The notes below the pieces were generated by a model. It did no database searches, had not been told where the DNA came from, and saw only the letters and a program-made list of their open reading frames with translations. Positions 16,976-24,724 of a stretch of 33,117 bases of DNA are shown in pieces. A program made the position numbers and the translations under genes. Source of the stretch: DATBAT01 sp036271375 (GTDB lineage: Bacteria > Acidobacteriota > Terriglobia > Terriglobales > Acidobacteriaceae); the NCBI GenBank assembly GCA_036271375.1, contig DATBAT010000487.1, forward strand, positions 1-33,117, read 5' to 3'. How positions within the stretch are numbered: the first letter of the stretch is position 1; each line of letters begins with the position of its first letter.

Positions 16976-19471
16976 TCACACCAACTTAGCGTTCAAAACA
17001 TCGCGCACCTTGCGCGCCAGCGCCTGGAGCATGAACGGCTTTTGGAGAAAAGCGGCCCCGGCGTCGAGCATCCCTTGGTGGATGATGGCTTCCTCGGTAT
17101 ACCCCGAAAGAAACAAGACTTTGGTATTGGGATGGTTCGCCAGCAACTGCCGTCCCAACTCTTTCCCCGCCATCCCGGGCAGAACGATGTCACTGATTAA
17201 CAGATCGATTTTCCCAGACTGTGCAGCCGCAATCCGCAGCGCGATATCGCCGCGCTCCGCTTCCAAAACTTTGTAACCCTTCGATTGCAACGTTTCACGA
17301 ATTAATTGCCGCACGCACTCCTCGTCTTCCACCAGCAGGATCGTTTCCGACCCCTCGGCCGATGTGACAACTTTCGGCGCGGGAGGAGTTACAGCATCGG
17401 CACTCTCTTCCATCCTCGGCAAATAAATACGAAAGGTGCTGCCTTCGCCCAAAGTGCTCTCGGCAAAGATGTAGCCGTGGCTCTGCTTGATGATTCCGTA
17501 TACCGTAGAGAGCCCAAGCCCCGTCCCTTTGCCCTGCTCTTTCGTGGTGAAAAACGGTTCGAACACACGCTCCTGCGTATGCTTGTCCATTCCCTGGCCG
17601 GTATCCGAAACGGCCAGCATCACGTAGCTTCCCGGTTGTACATAATTGTACGTACGACGAATGTCTTCGCCCAACGTCACGTTCGCGGTCTGAATGGTGA
17701 GCTTGCCGCCATGCGGCATGGCATCTTTTGCGTTCACCACCAGGTTCATGAACACCTGCTCGATCTGTCCCGGATCGGCACGTGTGCTGTTCAAAAACGG
17801 CGCGAGGTTCATCGCCCACTCGATGTTCTCCCCCACCAGAGGCCGCAACAGCCGTTCGAGGTCCGAAACAATGGCGTTCACATCTACCGGCTTCAGTTCC
17901 AGCATCTGCTTGCGGCTGAATGCCAGCAGTTGACGCGTCAGGCTCGCGGCTTTGTTCGCTGCCTGATAAATCGCTTCTACTTTCGAAGCATCGGTCGGTG
18001 TCACGTTGCCCAACAGGACTTCCGCGTATCCGCGAATCACAGTGATCAGATTGTTGAAGTCGTGCGCCACTCCGCCAGCCAGCCGCCCAACCGCTTCCAT
18101 CTTCTGTGCCTGACGGAACTGGTCTTCCAACATGCGCCGGGCGGTGACATCCTCGGCGATCACTTCAATAACTTTGTCGGGATTCTTCACCATGCAGCCG
18201 CTAAGCCGCACTGTGATGGCGTGCCCGTCCTTGTGTTTCCAATGGACCTCCACATTGGTAAGCCGCAACCCGCGCTGAAAGTCGCGCATCACCCGCGTCT
18301 GCTCATCATGGACCAGGAACACGTCACTCCAGGGATCGAGAGCGAGCACTTCCTGCGGCGAATCGTACCCCAACATGGCGATCAACGCGGGATTCACATC
18401 CAGAAAAGTTCCATCCAGATTGCAGCGGTAAATTCCATAGACCGCACTTTCCACCAGCGACCGATAGCGCGTCTCCGACTGCCGCAACGCTTCTTCACTG
18501 CGCTTGCGTTCAATCGCGATCGCCAGTTGGCGCGAAACAAAAGTGAGTACCTGCCGGTCTTCTTCGCGCAATCGCGAATTTGGCGAATAGCTCTGAACCG
18601 CGACCACGCCGAATGTGTCGTCGCCGATCTTGAGTGGCGCGCCCAGCCAGTCGATCGGGTCGCGATCGCTGCCTTCGAGTTCGCCCTTTGCCACCATCTC
18701 GGCAAACAACTCCGAGCTGCAGAGCAACGACTCTCCCGTCCCCAGCACATATTCAGTCCGGCCAAGGCTTAGCCGTCGCGGTTCCGGAGTCGGATGAACT
18801 TCGTCGGCAAAATATGGGAAGGTCAGCAATTGGGTCCGCAGATCGTAGAGCGCAATGTAGAAGTTCTTGGCGTACATCAGTTCGCCGACAATCGAATGCA
18901 ACGCCGCGTAAAACTCTTGCAAGTCCTGGGTTGCGCTGGTTTTTTCCGCAATGCGATACAGCGCGGAGCTTACCGCCTCGGCCCGTTTCTGCGCTGTGAT
19001 GTCGCGGTAGAGACCGTAGGTGGCGATTTTATTTCCATCGACCACCAGGGGCGCTATGGTGGCGAACACGTCAATCAACGTGCCGTCCCTGCATACTCGC
19101 TTGGTTTCCAGGTTGGCTTTTTGCCCGCGGGAAAGGACTTCCTTCACCCACTGAAATTCCGATTCGCGTCCCGGCGGAAACACGACCGAATCAATTCTCT
19201 TTCCCGCAATTTCTTCTTCCGTGAAACCCAATACGCGAGTGAACTCGGAATTGATCCGCAAAACTCGGAACTCTTCATCCACCACGGAGATAGCTTCAGG
19301 AGCACAGTCCACTAACTGATCGATGTAGGCTTGATGATTTGCCGCGATCGAGTCGCGCGCAGCCGCGTCTCCGGCAACCCGTAGCATGGGAGTGCCGTTG
19401 TCCAGCGCTTGTTTTAAAAGCTTGGCACGCGCCAAATCTTCTTCGGCTGGCCGGGTGAGCTTCTCACCCAT
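16976..19471 (-). CDS. hybrid sensor histidine kinase: PAS-GAF-PAS-HisKA-HATPase-REC
   Basis: A soluble 831-aa kinase with no membrane segment. Order: PAS at about 50-165 (CAPEAISVVDEEFRVLRIN), GAF at about 170-320 (NFYIALYD...LGAPLKIGDDTFGVVAVQSY), PAS at about 335-450, and HisKA with His470 in GGVAHDFNNLITVIRGY. The ATPase domain follows with N-box Asn580, DTGQGM 623-628 and GLGLSTVYGI. The C-terminal receiver has phospho-acceptor Asp761 in LLISDIVLPGMAG. The HDFNNLL-type H-box and terminal REC are typical of the large NtrB-like hybrid class. Signals and output partner are unknown; no separate response regulator is next to it. Start ATG 19471. The adjacent upstream gene is a TauE permease in the same orientation, 87 bp away. 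Confidence 0.95.
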   Translation of the reverse strand: MGEKLTRPAEEDLARAKLLKQALDNGTPMLRVAGDAAARDSIAANHQAYIDQLVDCAPEAISVVDEEFRVLRINSEFTRVLGFTEEEIAGKRIDSVVFPPGRESEFQWVKEVLSRGQKANLETKRVCRDGTLIDVFATIAPLVVDGNKIATYGLYRDITAQKRAEAVSSALYRIAEKTSATQDLQEFYAALHSIVGELMYAKNFYIALYDLRTQLLTFPYFADEVHPTPEPRRLSLGRTEYVLGTGESLLCSSELFAEMVAKGELEGSDRDPIDWLGAPLKIGDDTFGVVAVQSYSPNSRLREEDRQVLTFVSRQLAIAIERKRSEEALRQSETRYRSLVESAVYGIYRCNLDGTFLDVNPALIAMLGYDSPQEVLALDPWSDVFLVHDEQTRVMRDFQRGLRLTNVEVHWKHKDGHAITVRLSGCMVKNPDKVIEVIAEDVTARRMLEDQFRQAQKMEAVGRLAGGVAHDFNNLITVIRGYAEVLLGNVTPTDASKVEAIYQAANKAASLTRQLLAFSRKQMLELKPVDVNAIVSDLERLLRPLVGENIEWAMNLAPFLNSTRADPGQIEQVFMNLVVNAKDAMPHGGKLTIQTANVTLGEDIRRTYNYVQPGSYVMLAVSDTGQGMDKHTQERVFEPFFTTKEQGKGTGLGLSTVYGIIKQSHGYIFAESTLGEGSTFRIYLPRMEESADAVTPPAPKVVTSAEGSETILLVEDEECVRQLIRETLQSKGYKVLEAERGDIALRIAAAQSGKIDLLISDIVLPGMAGKELGRQLLANHPNTKVLFLSGYTEEAIIHQGMLDAGAAFLQKPFMLQALARKVRDVLNAKLV

Positions 19472-19558
19472 ATTCCCCCTCGTACTTGGCCCGAAAGCTA
19501 CACGAGAATGCTAGCGGAGAGGGTAGTTACTCGAAAGTTACAGTGGTAACCCGAAGGC

Positions 19559-20323
19559 TTAATAAGCTCTTAGAAAGAAATAGATAGTCATGCTGGCCCC
19601 GATACAGATCACCGCGACCCGCACCCATTGCTGCGGCAGCCTTTGCGCGTAATGGGCGCCGAAGTATCCGCCCACAATCGCTCCGGCGATCATTACCAGC
19701 GCCTGCGGCCAGTAGATGGCTTTAGCGACAATGAACGCAATCACCGCCAGTCCATTCGTCGTGCTGCTGAGCACAGTCTTCAGCGCGTTCATCGCGTGGA
19801 TGTCAGTCATCCCAATCAGCGCCAGCATGGCCAGAATTACAAAGCCCATGCCTGCCCCGAAATATCCGCCGTAAATCGCCACCACGAGTTCGAAAGCCGT
19901 GGCTAGAACGATCGCGCGTGTCGTTGTCTCGTGACCCACGCTGGAGGTCCTCGCCCGCGCCAGCTTCTTGCCAAACGTAAAAAGGAGAGTCGCCGCCAGC
20001 ATCAGCCAGGGCAGCATCCGCAGAAAAGTATGGGCCGGCGTTCGCAAAAGCAACACGGCGCCAATCAATCCGCCAACCACGCTTGAGGCCACGAGTGGTG
20101 CCATCACTCTTGTCGGGATATTCAACTGCCGGCGATAAGCTCCGGTACTCGCGGCCGCTCCCGTCCACATGGCAATGGTGTTGGTGGCGTTGGCCGGGAT
20201 CGGCGGAATTCCCGTAACCAGTAGCGCCGGAAAAGATATAAAACTGCCACCGCCGGCGATGGCATTGAGCGCCCCAGCAAACAGGGAAGCGACCAGGATG
20301 AAAATGGCGTGTCCGAGGGTCAA
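19559..20323 (-). CDS. sulfite exporter TauE/SafE family permease
   Basis: A 254-aa polytopic membrane protein with about eight hydrophobic segments, two of them starting each half of the TauE/SafE repeat. The N-terminal signature SLFAGALNAIAGGGSFISFPALL and ANATNTIAMW are diagnostic; the second half has YGGYFGAGMGFVILAMLALIG. Family members export or import small sulfur or organic anions (sulfite, sulfoacetate, thiosulfate), but many substrates are unknown. It lies 0.9 kb from the sulfite reductase gene on the opposite strand, which makes a sulfur-related substrate attractive but unproven. It is divergent from the DUF1579-like gene, with 115 bp between them. Confidence 0.92.
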   Translation of the reverse strand: MTLGHAIFILVASLFAGALNAIAGGGSFISFPALLVTGIPPIPANATNTIAMWTGAAASTGAYRRQLNIPTRVMAPLVASSVVGGLIGAVLLLRTPAHTFLRMLPWLMLAATLLFTFGKKLARARTSSVGHETTTRAIVLATAFELVVAIYGGYFGAGMGFVILAMLALIGMTDIHAMNALKTVLSSTTNGLAVIAFIVAKAIYWPQALVMIAGAIVGGYFGAHYAQRLPQQWVRVAVICIGASMTIYFFLRAY

Positions 20324-20438
20324 GGCATAAGGTGTAACACATTGCGGGACGAACCACGGCTAGCCGGGGACGTAACCACCGCCCGCCGCTTCCACCTCCG
20401 TGGACATCGCACTCAACAATGACCGAAACTGAAAGCTT

Positions 20439-20948
20439 ATGAAACCGTTCCTGATCATCTGCCTGCTCAGCCTCCCGCTCTTCGGCCAGGCCAAAACCCC
20501 CTGCAAGGAACCGGAGCAGAAGCAACTCGACTTCTGGGTTGGCGAATGGACCCTCACCTGGCCGGGGCAAAACGGCTCCGCCGAAGGTCACGGCACTAAC
20601 AGCATCAAAAGAATTCTCGAGGGATGCGTGGTCGAAGAAACCTTTTCCGGCGAAGACTCCATCCATCTCCGCGGACACAGCGTCTCCATCTTCGACGCCA
20701 CCGACCACCACTGGAAGCAAACCTGGGTCGACAACGAAGGTGGCTATCTGGATTTCACCGGCGGCTTGCAAGACGGCCAGATGAGTTTCTGGCGGAATGT
20801 AACTCGGCCCGATGGCACCAAATCCATCAGCCGCATGATCTGGCGGAACGTCACCGCCGACTCCCTCGACTGGAGCTGGGAAAGCTCCAAAGACGGCGGC
20901 AAGACCTGGCAGGTAATGTGGCCTATCCATTACCAAAGAAAGAAGTAA
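20439..20948 (+). CDS. secreted DUF1579-like protein
   Basis: A 169-aa protein with signal peptide MKPFLIICLLSLPLFGQA. The mature part opens with QLDFWVGEWTLTW, the hallmark of the DUF1579/lipocalin-like barrel family, then alternating beta-strand sequence with IKRILEGCVVEETF and YLDFTGGLQDGQMSFWRN. These proteins are exported and probably bind small hydrophobic ligands; no catalytic motif is visible. It ends 35 bp before a consensus -35 that starts the sulfite-reductase leader, so it is probably not part of that operon. Confidence 0.8.
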   Translation: MKPFLIICLLSLPLFGQAKTPCKEPEQKQLDFWVGEWTLTWPGQNGSAEGHGTNSIKRILEGCVVEETFSGEDSIHLRGHSVSIFDATDHHWKQTWVDNEGGYLDFTGGLQDGQMSFWRNVTRPDGTKSISRMIWRNVTADSLDWSWESSKDGGKTWQVMWPIHYQRKK

Positions 20949-20982
20949 TCGAAGGTGCCAAACCCGCCAGAGCCCTCGCCAA

Positions 20983-21009
20983 TTGACACTGCAACCCCGC
21001 TCCTATAGC
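20983..21009 (+). promoter_or_regulatory. candidate sigma-70 promoter of the leader/sulfite reductase transcript
   Basis: TTGACA (20983-20988) is a perfect -35. TATAGC (21004-21009) is a possible -10 with a 15-nt spacer, slightly short. Transcription would start near 21016, leaving about 28 nt before the leader ATG. Confidence 0.5.
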
Positions 21010-21043
21010 CTAATAAGACCAGAAAGATTAGGAGCACCACTAC

Positions 21044-21130
21044 ATGGCACACAGCCGGAAAAACGGATGGGCGAAGCGCATGTGCTTCTGTTGTTGTATG
21101 CCCGTCGTCACCGGCGCGTGGAGAACCTGA
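21044..21130 (+). CDS. 28-residue Cys-codon-rich leader peptide
   Basis: ATG 21044 has AGGAG 9 nt upstream, and the frame ends at TGA 21128-21130. The peptide contains the block MCFCCCMP: cysteine codons 14, 16, 17 and 18 (21083-21097), a density far above chance for such a short ORF. It lies between a strong promoter and an intrinsic terminator that precedes the sulfite reductase. The position and content match ribosome-sensing attenuation leaders (as trpL does for Trp) and the Cys-rich uORFs reported upstream of sulfur-assimilation genes in mycobacteria. The peptide itself probably has no function beyond being translated. Inferred role: slow decoding at Cys codons under cysteine shortage raises reductase expression. 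Confidence 0.72.
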   Translation: MAHSRKNGWAKRMCFCCCMPVVTGAWRT

Positions 21131-21167
21131 CCTAAAGCTTTCGCAAGCTATTTCAAGGCCCACTCGC
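21114..21167 (+). promoter_or_regulatory. candidate antiterminator pairing in the leader
   Basis: GCGCGTGG (21114-21121) can pair with CCACTCGC (21160-21167), 7 of 8 positions, which is the 5' arm of the terminator. A small hairpin AGCTT-TCGC-AAGCT (21136-21149) is nested between. A ribosome stalled on the Cys codons would cover to about 21112 and leave the first arm free. A ribosome at the stop codon would cover it and let the terminator form. Pairing is derived by eye, not folded computationally. Confidence 0.5.
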
Positions 21168-21196
21168 TAAACCAGCCAGTGGGCCTTTTGATTTTG
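21155..21196 (+). terminator. intrinsic terminator/attenuator between leader and sulfite reductase
   Basis: A 10-bp perfect stem AAGGCCCACT / AGTGGGCCTT (21155-21164 / 21178-21187), extendable by three inner pairs past one mismatch, is followed by TTGATTTT. It ends 10 nt before the reductase ATG, so any transcript for the reductase must read through it. Confidence 0.8.
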
Positions 21197-21205
21197 GGAG
21201 CAATA

Positions 21206-22966
21206 ATGTTAGAGACCGAACCAGCCACGTTAAAGAGCGAAGTCGACAAGCGCCACACCCCGGAAGTCATCGAAGCCGAGATCCAGGCCTTCGAGGACAA
21301 AGTCCACCAGGTCCTGCGCGGGGAGATGACCGACGACCAGTTCCGCCGCCATCGCCTCACCCACGGCACCTACGGACAGCGCCAGCCCGGCATGCAGATG
21401 CAGCGCATCAAGATCCCCTCGGGCGTGCTTGACCCGCACCAGCTCCGCACTATCGGCGCGATTTCTGACAAATATTCCAACGGATTCGGCCACCTGACCA
21501 CGCGCCAGAACGTCCAGCTTCACTACATCAAGCTTGAAACGGTACCGGCGATGTTCCGCGATCTCGCGGCCGCCGGCATGACCACCCGCGAGGCCTGCTT
21601 CAACACCGTGCGCACCATAACTTCGTGCCCCATCGCCGGCATCTGCGGCGACGAAGCGTTTGACGTGACTCCTTACGCGCTGGGCTTGACGCGCTTTTTG
21701 CTGCGGCATCCCGATTTCAACGACCTGCCGCGCAAATTCAAGATCGCTTTCTCCGGATGCGAAGACGACGGCAACTGCGCCGTCGCCGGAATTCACGACG
21801 TCGGCCTGATCGCCCAGGTCCACGGCAATAACGGCACTTCGAAATTTGGATTCAAAGTTCTGGTCGGCGGCGGACTGGGCGCGCTTCCCACCGAAGCCGA
21901 AGTCCTAACCGAGTTCCTGCCTGCCGAAGAGTTGATTCCGACGGTCGAGGCGGTGCTACGCGTCTTCAGCAAGAACGGCAACCGCAAAAACAAGATGAAA
22001 GCCAGGATGAAGTTCGTCCTGCGTGAGCATGGCATTACCAAGTTTCGCGAGATGGTGGCAGAAGAACGCAAGCAGGTCACCACGCCCGCCGAAGTTTTCA
22101 CCGTAGCGTCAACCCAGTCCGCACCGCTGGTGAAACTTCAACTGACACCGCCGTCCCCCGAGCCGGTCACGCCTGAATACGACGAGTGGAAACGCACTAA
22201 CGTGATGCCGCAGCGCCAGAAGGGTTACGCTTCGATTTGGGTGAAGCTGCCTGCCGGCACCATCACCAGCGATCAATTCCGCGGTCTTGCTGACATCCTC
22301 GAGAAAAATCAGCTTCCTGGAATCCGCATCGCGATTCTGCAAGACTTCTTAATTCCCTGGATTCCGGCGCAACAAGTGCCGGCCATCTACGAACAGCTTC
22401 GCGCACTGGATCTGGTCACCCCCGGGGCCCGCACCATCTCCGACGTTACCGGATGCCCCGGCGCTACCACCTGCAACCTTGGCATCACTCGTTCGTTGAC
22501 GCTGGCCGACGTGCTGGCAAAAGAATTGGCCGACCAGTCCGACCCCGAAATTCAAAAACTCCGCATCAAGATTAGCGGATGCCCCAACTCCTGCGGCCAG
22601 CACCACATTGCCGACATCGGCTTCTACGGCAACGCCCGCAAGATCGGCACGGTGCAAGCTCCGTTCTACCAAATGCTGTTAGGCGGAGAAGTCAGCGAAC
22701 GCGGCGTACGCTTTGGAAAACAAATCATTCCGCTGGCCGCTAAGCAGGTTCCAAACGTGGTCCGCGAGGTCATCGGTTTCTACCGCAACGACCGCCACAA
22801 CGAAGAGTCTTTCCGCCAGTGGGTAGAACGAACTCCCCCGGCAGAAATCACCAACCGCCTGAAACAATACGCTGAGATCGCCGAGCACGATCCCGACACC
22901 TTCGTGGACTGGGGCGATACGGACACCTACTCGCTGAAACTAGGCCGTGGCGAGTGCGCCAGCTAA
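21206..22966 (+). CDS. siroheme/4Fe-4S sulfite (or nitrite) reductase
   Basis: A 586-aa hemoprotein of the ferredoxin-type nitrite/sulfite reductase family, catalysing six-electron reduction of sulfite to sulfide (or nitrite to ammonia). Two ferredoxin-like half domains and two siroheme-binding halves are visible. The cluster ligands are CPGATTC (Cys417, Cys423) and CPNSC (Cys459, Cys463). The N-terminal half has HGTYGQRQPGMQMQRIKIP and GHLTTRQNVQLHYI. ATG 21206 follows GGGAG at 5-nt spacing; an upstream in-frame GTG (21179) lies inside the terminator stem and is rejected. Sequence alone does not separate sulfite from nitrite reduction, but the Cys-codon leader argues for assimilatory sulfite reduction. 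No cysH, cysD or cysG gene is adjacent. Confidence 0.92.
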   Translation: MLETEPATLKSEVDKRHTPEVIEAEIQAFEDKVHQVLRGEMTDDQFRRHRLTHGTYGQRQPGMQMQRIKIPSGVLDPHQLRTIGAISDKYSNGFGHLTTRQNVQLHYIKLETVPAMFRDLAAAGMTTREACFNTVRTITSCPIAGICGDEAFDVTPYALGLTRFLLRHPDFNDLPRKFKIAFSGCEDDGNCAVAGIHDVGLIAQVHGNNGTSKFGFKVLVGGGLGALPTEAEVLTEFLPAEELIPTVEAVLRVFSKNGNRKNKMKARMKFVLREHGITKFREMVAEERKQVTTPAEVFTVASTQSAPLVKLQLTPPSPEPVTPEYDEWKRTNVMPQRQKGYASIWVKLPAGTITSDQFRGLADILEKNQLPGIRIAILQDFLIPWIPAQQVPAIYEQLRALDLVTPGARTISDVTGCPGATTCNLGITRSLTLADVLAKELADQSDPEIQKLRIKISGCPNSCGQHHIADIGFYGNARKIGTVQAPFYQMLLGGEVSERGVRFGKQIIPLAAKQVPNVVREVIGFYRNDRHNEESFRQWVERTPPAEITNRLKQYAEIAEHDPDTFVDWGDTDTYSLKLGRGECAS

Positions 22967-23019
22967 ATTAGTTTTCGAGGCCTGCCGTCAATCTGCACCC
23001 GAACACCTAGCGGCAGAGC

Positions 23020-23155
23020 CTGTGCTGAGCTTGTCGAAGGATGTCCCCACCCGCCCGCCACAACCCTGTCATCCCGTCCGAAGCAGCAGTTCGCGAAGCG
23101 GACAGTTTGCGCAGCGGAGGGACTTTGTGTTCACGACGCCACAACCCCACTCCCC
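23020..23155. repeat. dispersed repeat fragments (TGAGCTTGTCGAAGG and GTCATCCCG types)
   Basis: The 350-bp gap before the next gene holds CTGTGCTGAGCTTGTCGAAGG (about 23020-23040) and a GTCATCCCGTCCGAAGC...GGAGGGACTTTGTG unit (about 23068-23130). The second resembles the unit at 23849-23905. Both types are familiar intergenic repeats in related genomes by recollection. No gene is seen here. Confidence 0.5.
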
Positions 23156-23316
23156 CCAAAAGTTGCGCTGAAACATCCATCTTCATAGACATTTCTTTTT
23201 CCAATCACGCACATCAAATTGCAGATTGTGGGGTTTCCAATTCATGGAAGCAAACTTTGGAAGTTTGCCGGGCCGCCGCTTTCCAGATTGCTTCTTGAGA
23301 ACGACAAGGAGGAACC

Positions 23317-23772
23317 ATGACACGAATACTGAGACATGCGGCGTGGTGGATTGCCGCAACCATTTTGTTGAGCGGTCTTTCCTTTGCGCAAAATCGCTAC
23401 GATGATGACGGCTACCAGCGCTCCAATGATCAGTGGCACGATCGCCGCGGTTATTACGACGATCGCGACAACGATCGCCGCTATGACCGCGACCCTCGCT
23501 ACCGCGACTCTTACGGCTACTCGAATGGCGGCAATTGGGGCGGCAGCTACGGACGAGACAACCGCGGCTTTTCCTTCGGCTTTCAGGATGGAGCTTACGT
23601 CGCCCGCGAAGACATGGCGCTCGGCAAGCCCTATCACCCCGAGGTACGCGGAAAGTACCGTGACGCTGACCGGGGCTACGACCGTTACTGGGGCGACAAG
23701 CGCGAGTACCGTGCGCAATATGCCGACGGCTACCGTCGCGGGTACATGCGCGCTTTCCGCAGCCGCTACTAA
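23317..23772 (+). CDS. secreted Tyr/Asp/Arg-rich protein, function unknown
   Basis: A 151-aa protein with a clear signal peptide (WWIAATILLSGLSFA-QNRYDDD). The mature first half is low-complexity, dominated by Tyr, Asp, Arg, Asn and Gly (RRGYYDDRDNDRRYDRDPRYR). The second half is more regular: FSFGFQDGAYVAREDMALGKPYHPEVRGKYRDADRGYDRYWGDKREYRAQYADGYRRGYMRAF. The repeated YxxGYxxG-type spacing suggests a short structured unit. AGGAGG sits just before the ATG. Proteins of this composition are common in acidobacterial envelopes by recollection, but no function is known. Confidence 0.8.
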   Translation: MTRILRHAAWWIAATILLSGLSFAQNRYDDDGYQRSNDQWHDRRGYYDDRDNDRRYDRDPRYRDSYGYSNGGNWGGSYGRDNRGFSFGFQDGAYVAREDMALGKPYHPEVRGKYRDADRGYDRYWGDKREYRAQYADGYRRGYMRAFRSRY

Positions 23773-23792
23773 GAACAATCGTTCATCAGCGT

Positions 23793-23816
23793 AGGGCGGA
23801 CACTCGTGTCCGCCCT
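23793..23816. repeat. REP-like palindrome, GGGCGGACAC type
   Basis: AGGGCGGACAC / GTGTCCGCCCT form an 11-bp stem around a 2-nt loop, with no T-run after it. It lies 20 bp past the stop of the secreted protein, so it may still affect mRNA end stability. Confidence 0.6.
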
Positions 23817-23848
23817 GCAGGCGCCCCAACTCCAAATCTCCGCCATAC

Positions 23849-23905
23849 TCTGTCATCCCGACCGAAGCGCAGGGCTCGCGTAGTGGGGGGACCTGCTTTT
23901 CGCCA
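23849..23905. repeat. GTCATCCCGACCGAAGC intergenic repeat
   Basis: A unit CTGTCATCCCGACCGAAGC...GGGGGGACCTGC. It is similar to the one at 23068-23130, which shares GTCATCCCGnCCGAAGC and a downstream GGAGGGAC-like block. Confidence 0.5.
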
Positions 23906-23989
23906 CCGCGCCCCAACTTAGAAGTCAGCATGCCCCCACTTGTCCGCAACCGCGTTCCTGCCTAGAATCCTTCCTGCCTGCCTGTCGCT

Positions 23990-24724
23990 ATGGCCCAGGA
24001 ATTTCCCGTCACCCGCATCTCCGTGATCGAAAGGATCCGCAGCGCCGACGATGCTGAGCGGGCGCGCGCGATCAGTACACTTTGTGAGGCCTACTGGAGA
24101 CCGGTCTACAAATACATCCGCCTGCGATGGCAGCGCGACATTGCAACCGCGCAGGACCTGACCCAGGGATTTTTCATCGAGCTGCTCGAACGCGAATTGC
24201 TGCGGCGTTTCGACTCGGGCAAAAGCCGCCTTCGTACTTATCTGCGCCTGTGCGTGGACAGCTTCGTCATCAATGAAGACAAAGCCGCCAGCCGCCAGAA
24301 GCGCGGAGGTGAAACGCCACATCTGGCGCTCGATTTCGCGGGCGCCGAGGACGAACTGGGCAGCTCTACCATCGATCCATCCGCTATCGCTTCACCTGAG
24401 TCGCTCGACGGTTTCTTCGAGAAGGAATGGATACGCAGTCTCTTCGCGCTCGCGGTCGATGACTTGAGCAAGTTCTGCGGGGAGCGCAATCGCAGTCAAA
24501 CGTTCCAGCTTTTTGAGGCGTACCATCTCGAGGGCGACGATCAAATCTCTTATGCACAACTCGCCGAACGTTTTGGAGTCGCCGTCAGCGGCGTCACCAA
24601 CGCATTGGCCTGGGCGCGGCGCGAATTCCGCAGGATCGCTCTGGAACGCTTGCGCGAAATCTGCGGCAGTGACGATGAATTCTGCCGCGAATCGAAGGCG
24701 CTCTTTGGCGAAAAGCAAAAATGA
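23990..24724 (+). CDS. ECF-type RNA polymerase sigma factor linked to a Ser/Thr kinase
   Basis: A 244-aa sigma-70 family protein. Region 2 spans about residues 30-100 (LCEAYWRPVYKYIRLRWQRDIATAQDLTQGFFIELLER, then FDSGKSRLRTYLRLCVDSFVINE). Region 4 spans about 175-230 with the helix-turn-helix ISYAQLAERFGVAVSGVTNALAWARREFRRI. It is longer than classic ECF factors because of an acidic linker and a Cys-containing tail (EICGSDDEFCRES). The stop overlaps the kinase start (ATGA), implying translational coupling. ECF groups paired with Ser/Thr kinases and lacking an anti-sigma gene are described in Planctomycetes and Acidobacteria and, for EcfP, are activated by phosphorylation; the same is inferred here. 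Confidence 0.88.
   Translation: MAQEFPVTRISVIERIRSADDAERARAISTLCEAYWRPVYKYIRLRWQRDIATAQDLTQGFFIELLERELLRRFDSGKSRLRTYLRLCVDSFVINEDKAASRQKRGGETPHLALDFAGAEDELGSSTIDPSAIASPESLDGFFEKEWIRSLFALAVDDLSKFCGERNRSQTFQLFEAYHLEGDDQISYAQLAERFGVAVSGVTNALAWARREFRRIALERLREICGSDDEFCRESKALFGEKQK

Noticed and set aside
17306..18772. 488-codon open frame antisense to the hybrid histidine kinase
   Set aside because: Complement of a fully recognisable kinase; no motif, composition typical of an antisense frame.
19803..20936. 377-codon minus-strand frame spanning TauE and the DUF1579-like gene
   Set aside because: Runs through two well-supported genes in other frames and shows no family resemblance.
21016..21200. 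SAM or other known riboswitch upstream of the reductase
   Set aside because: The stretch is mostly the Cys-rich ORF and two short hairpins; no conserved aptamer core was recognised.
21179..21205. Upstream GTG start for the sulfite reductase
   Set aside because: The codon lies within the terminator stem and has no ribosome site; ATG 21206 has GGGAG at 5 nt.
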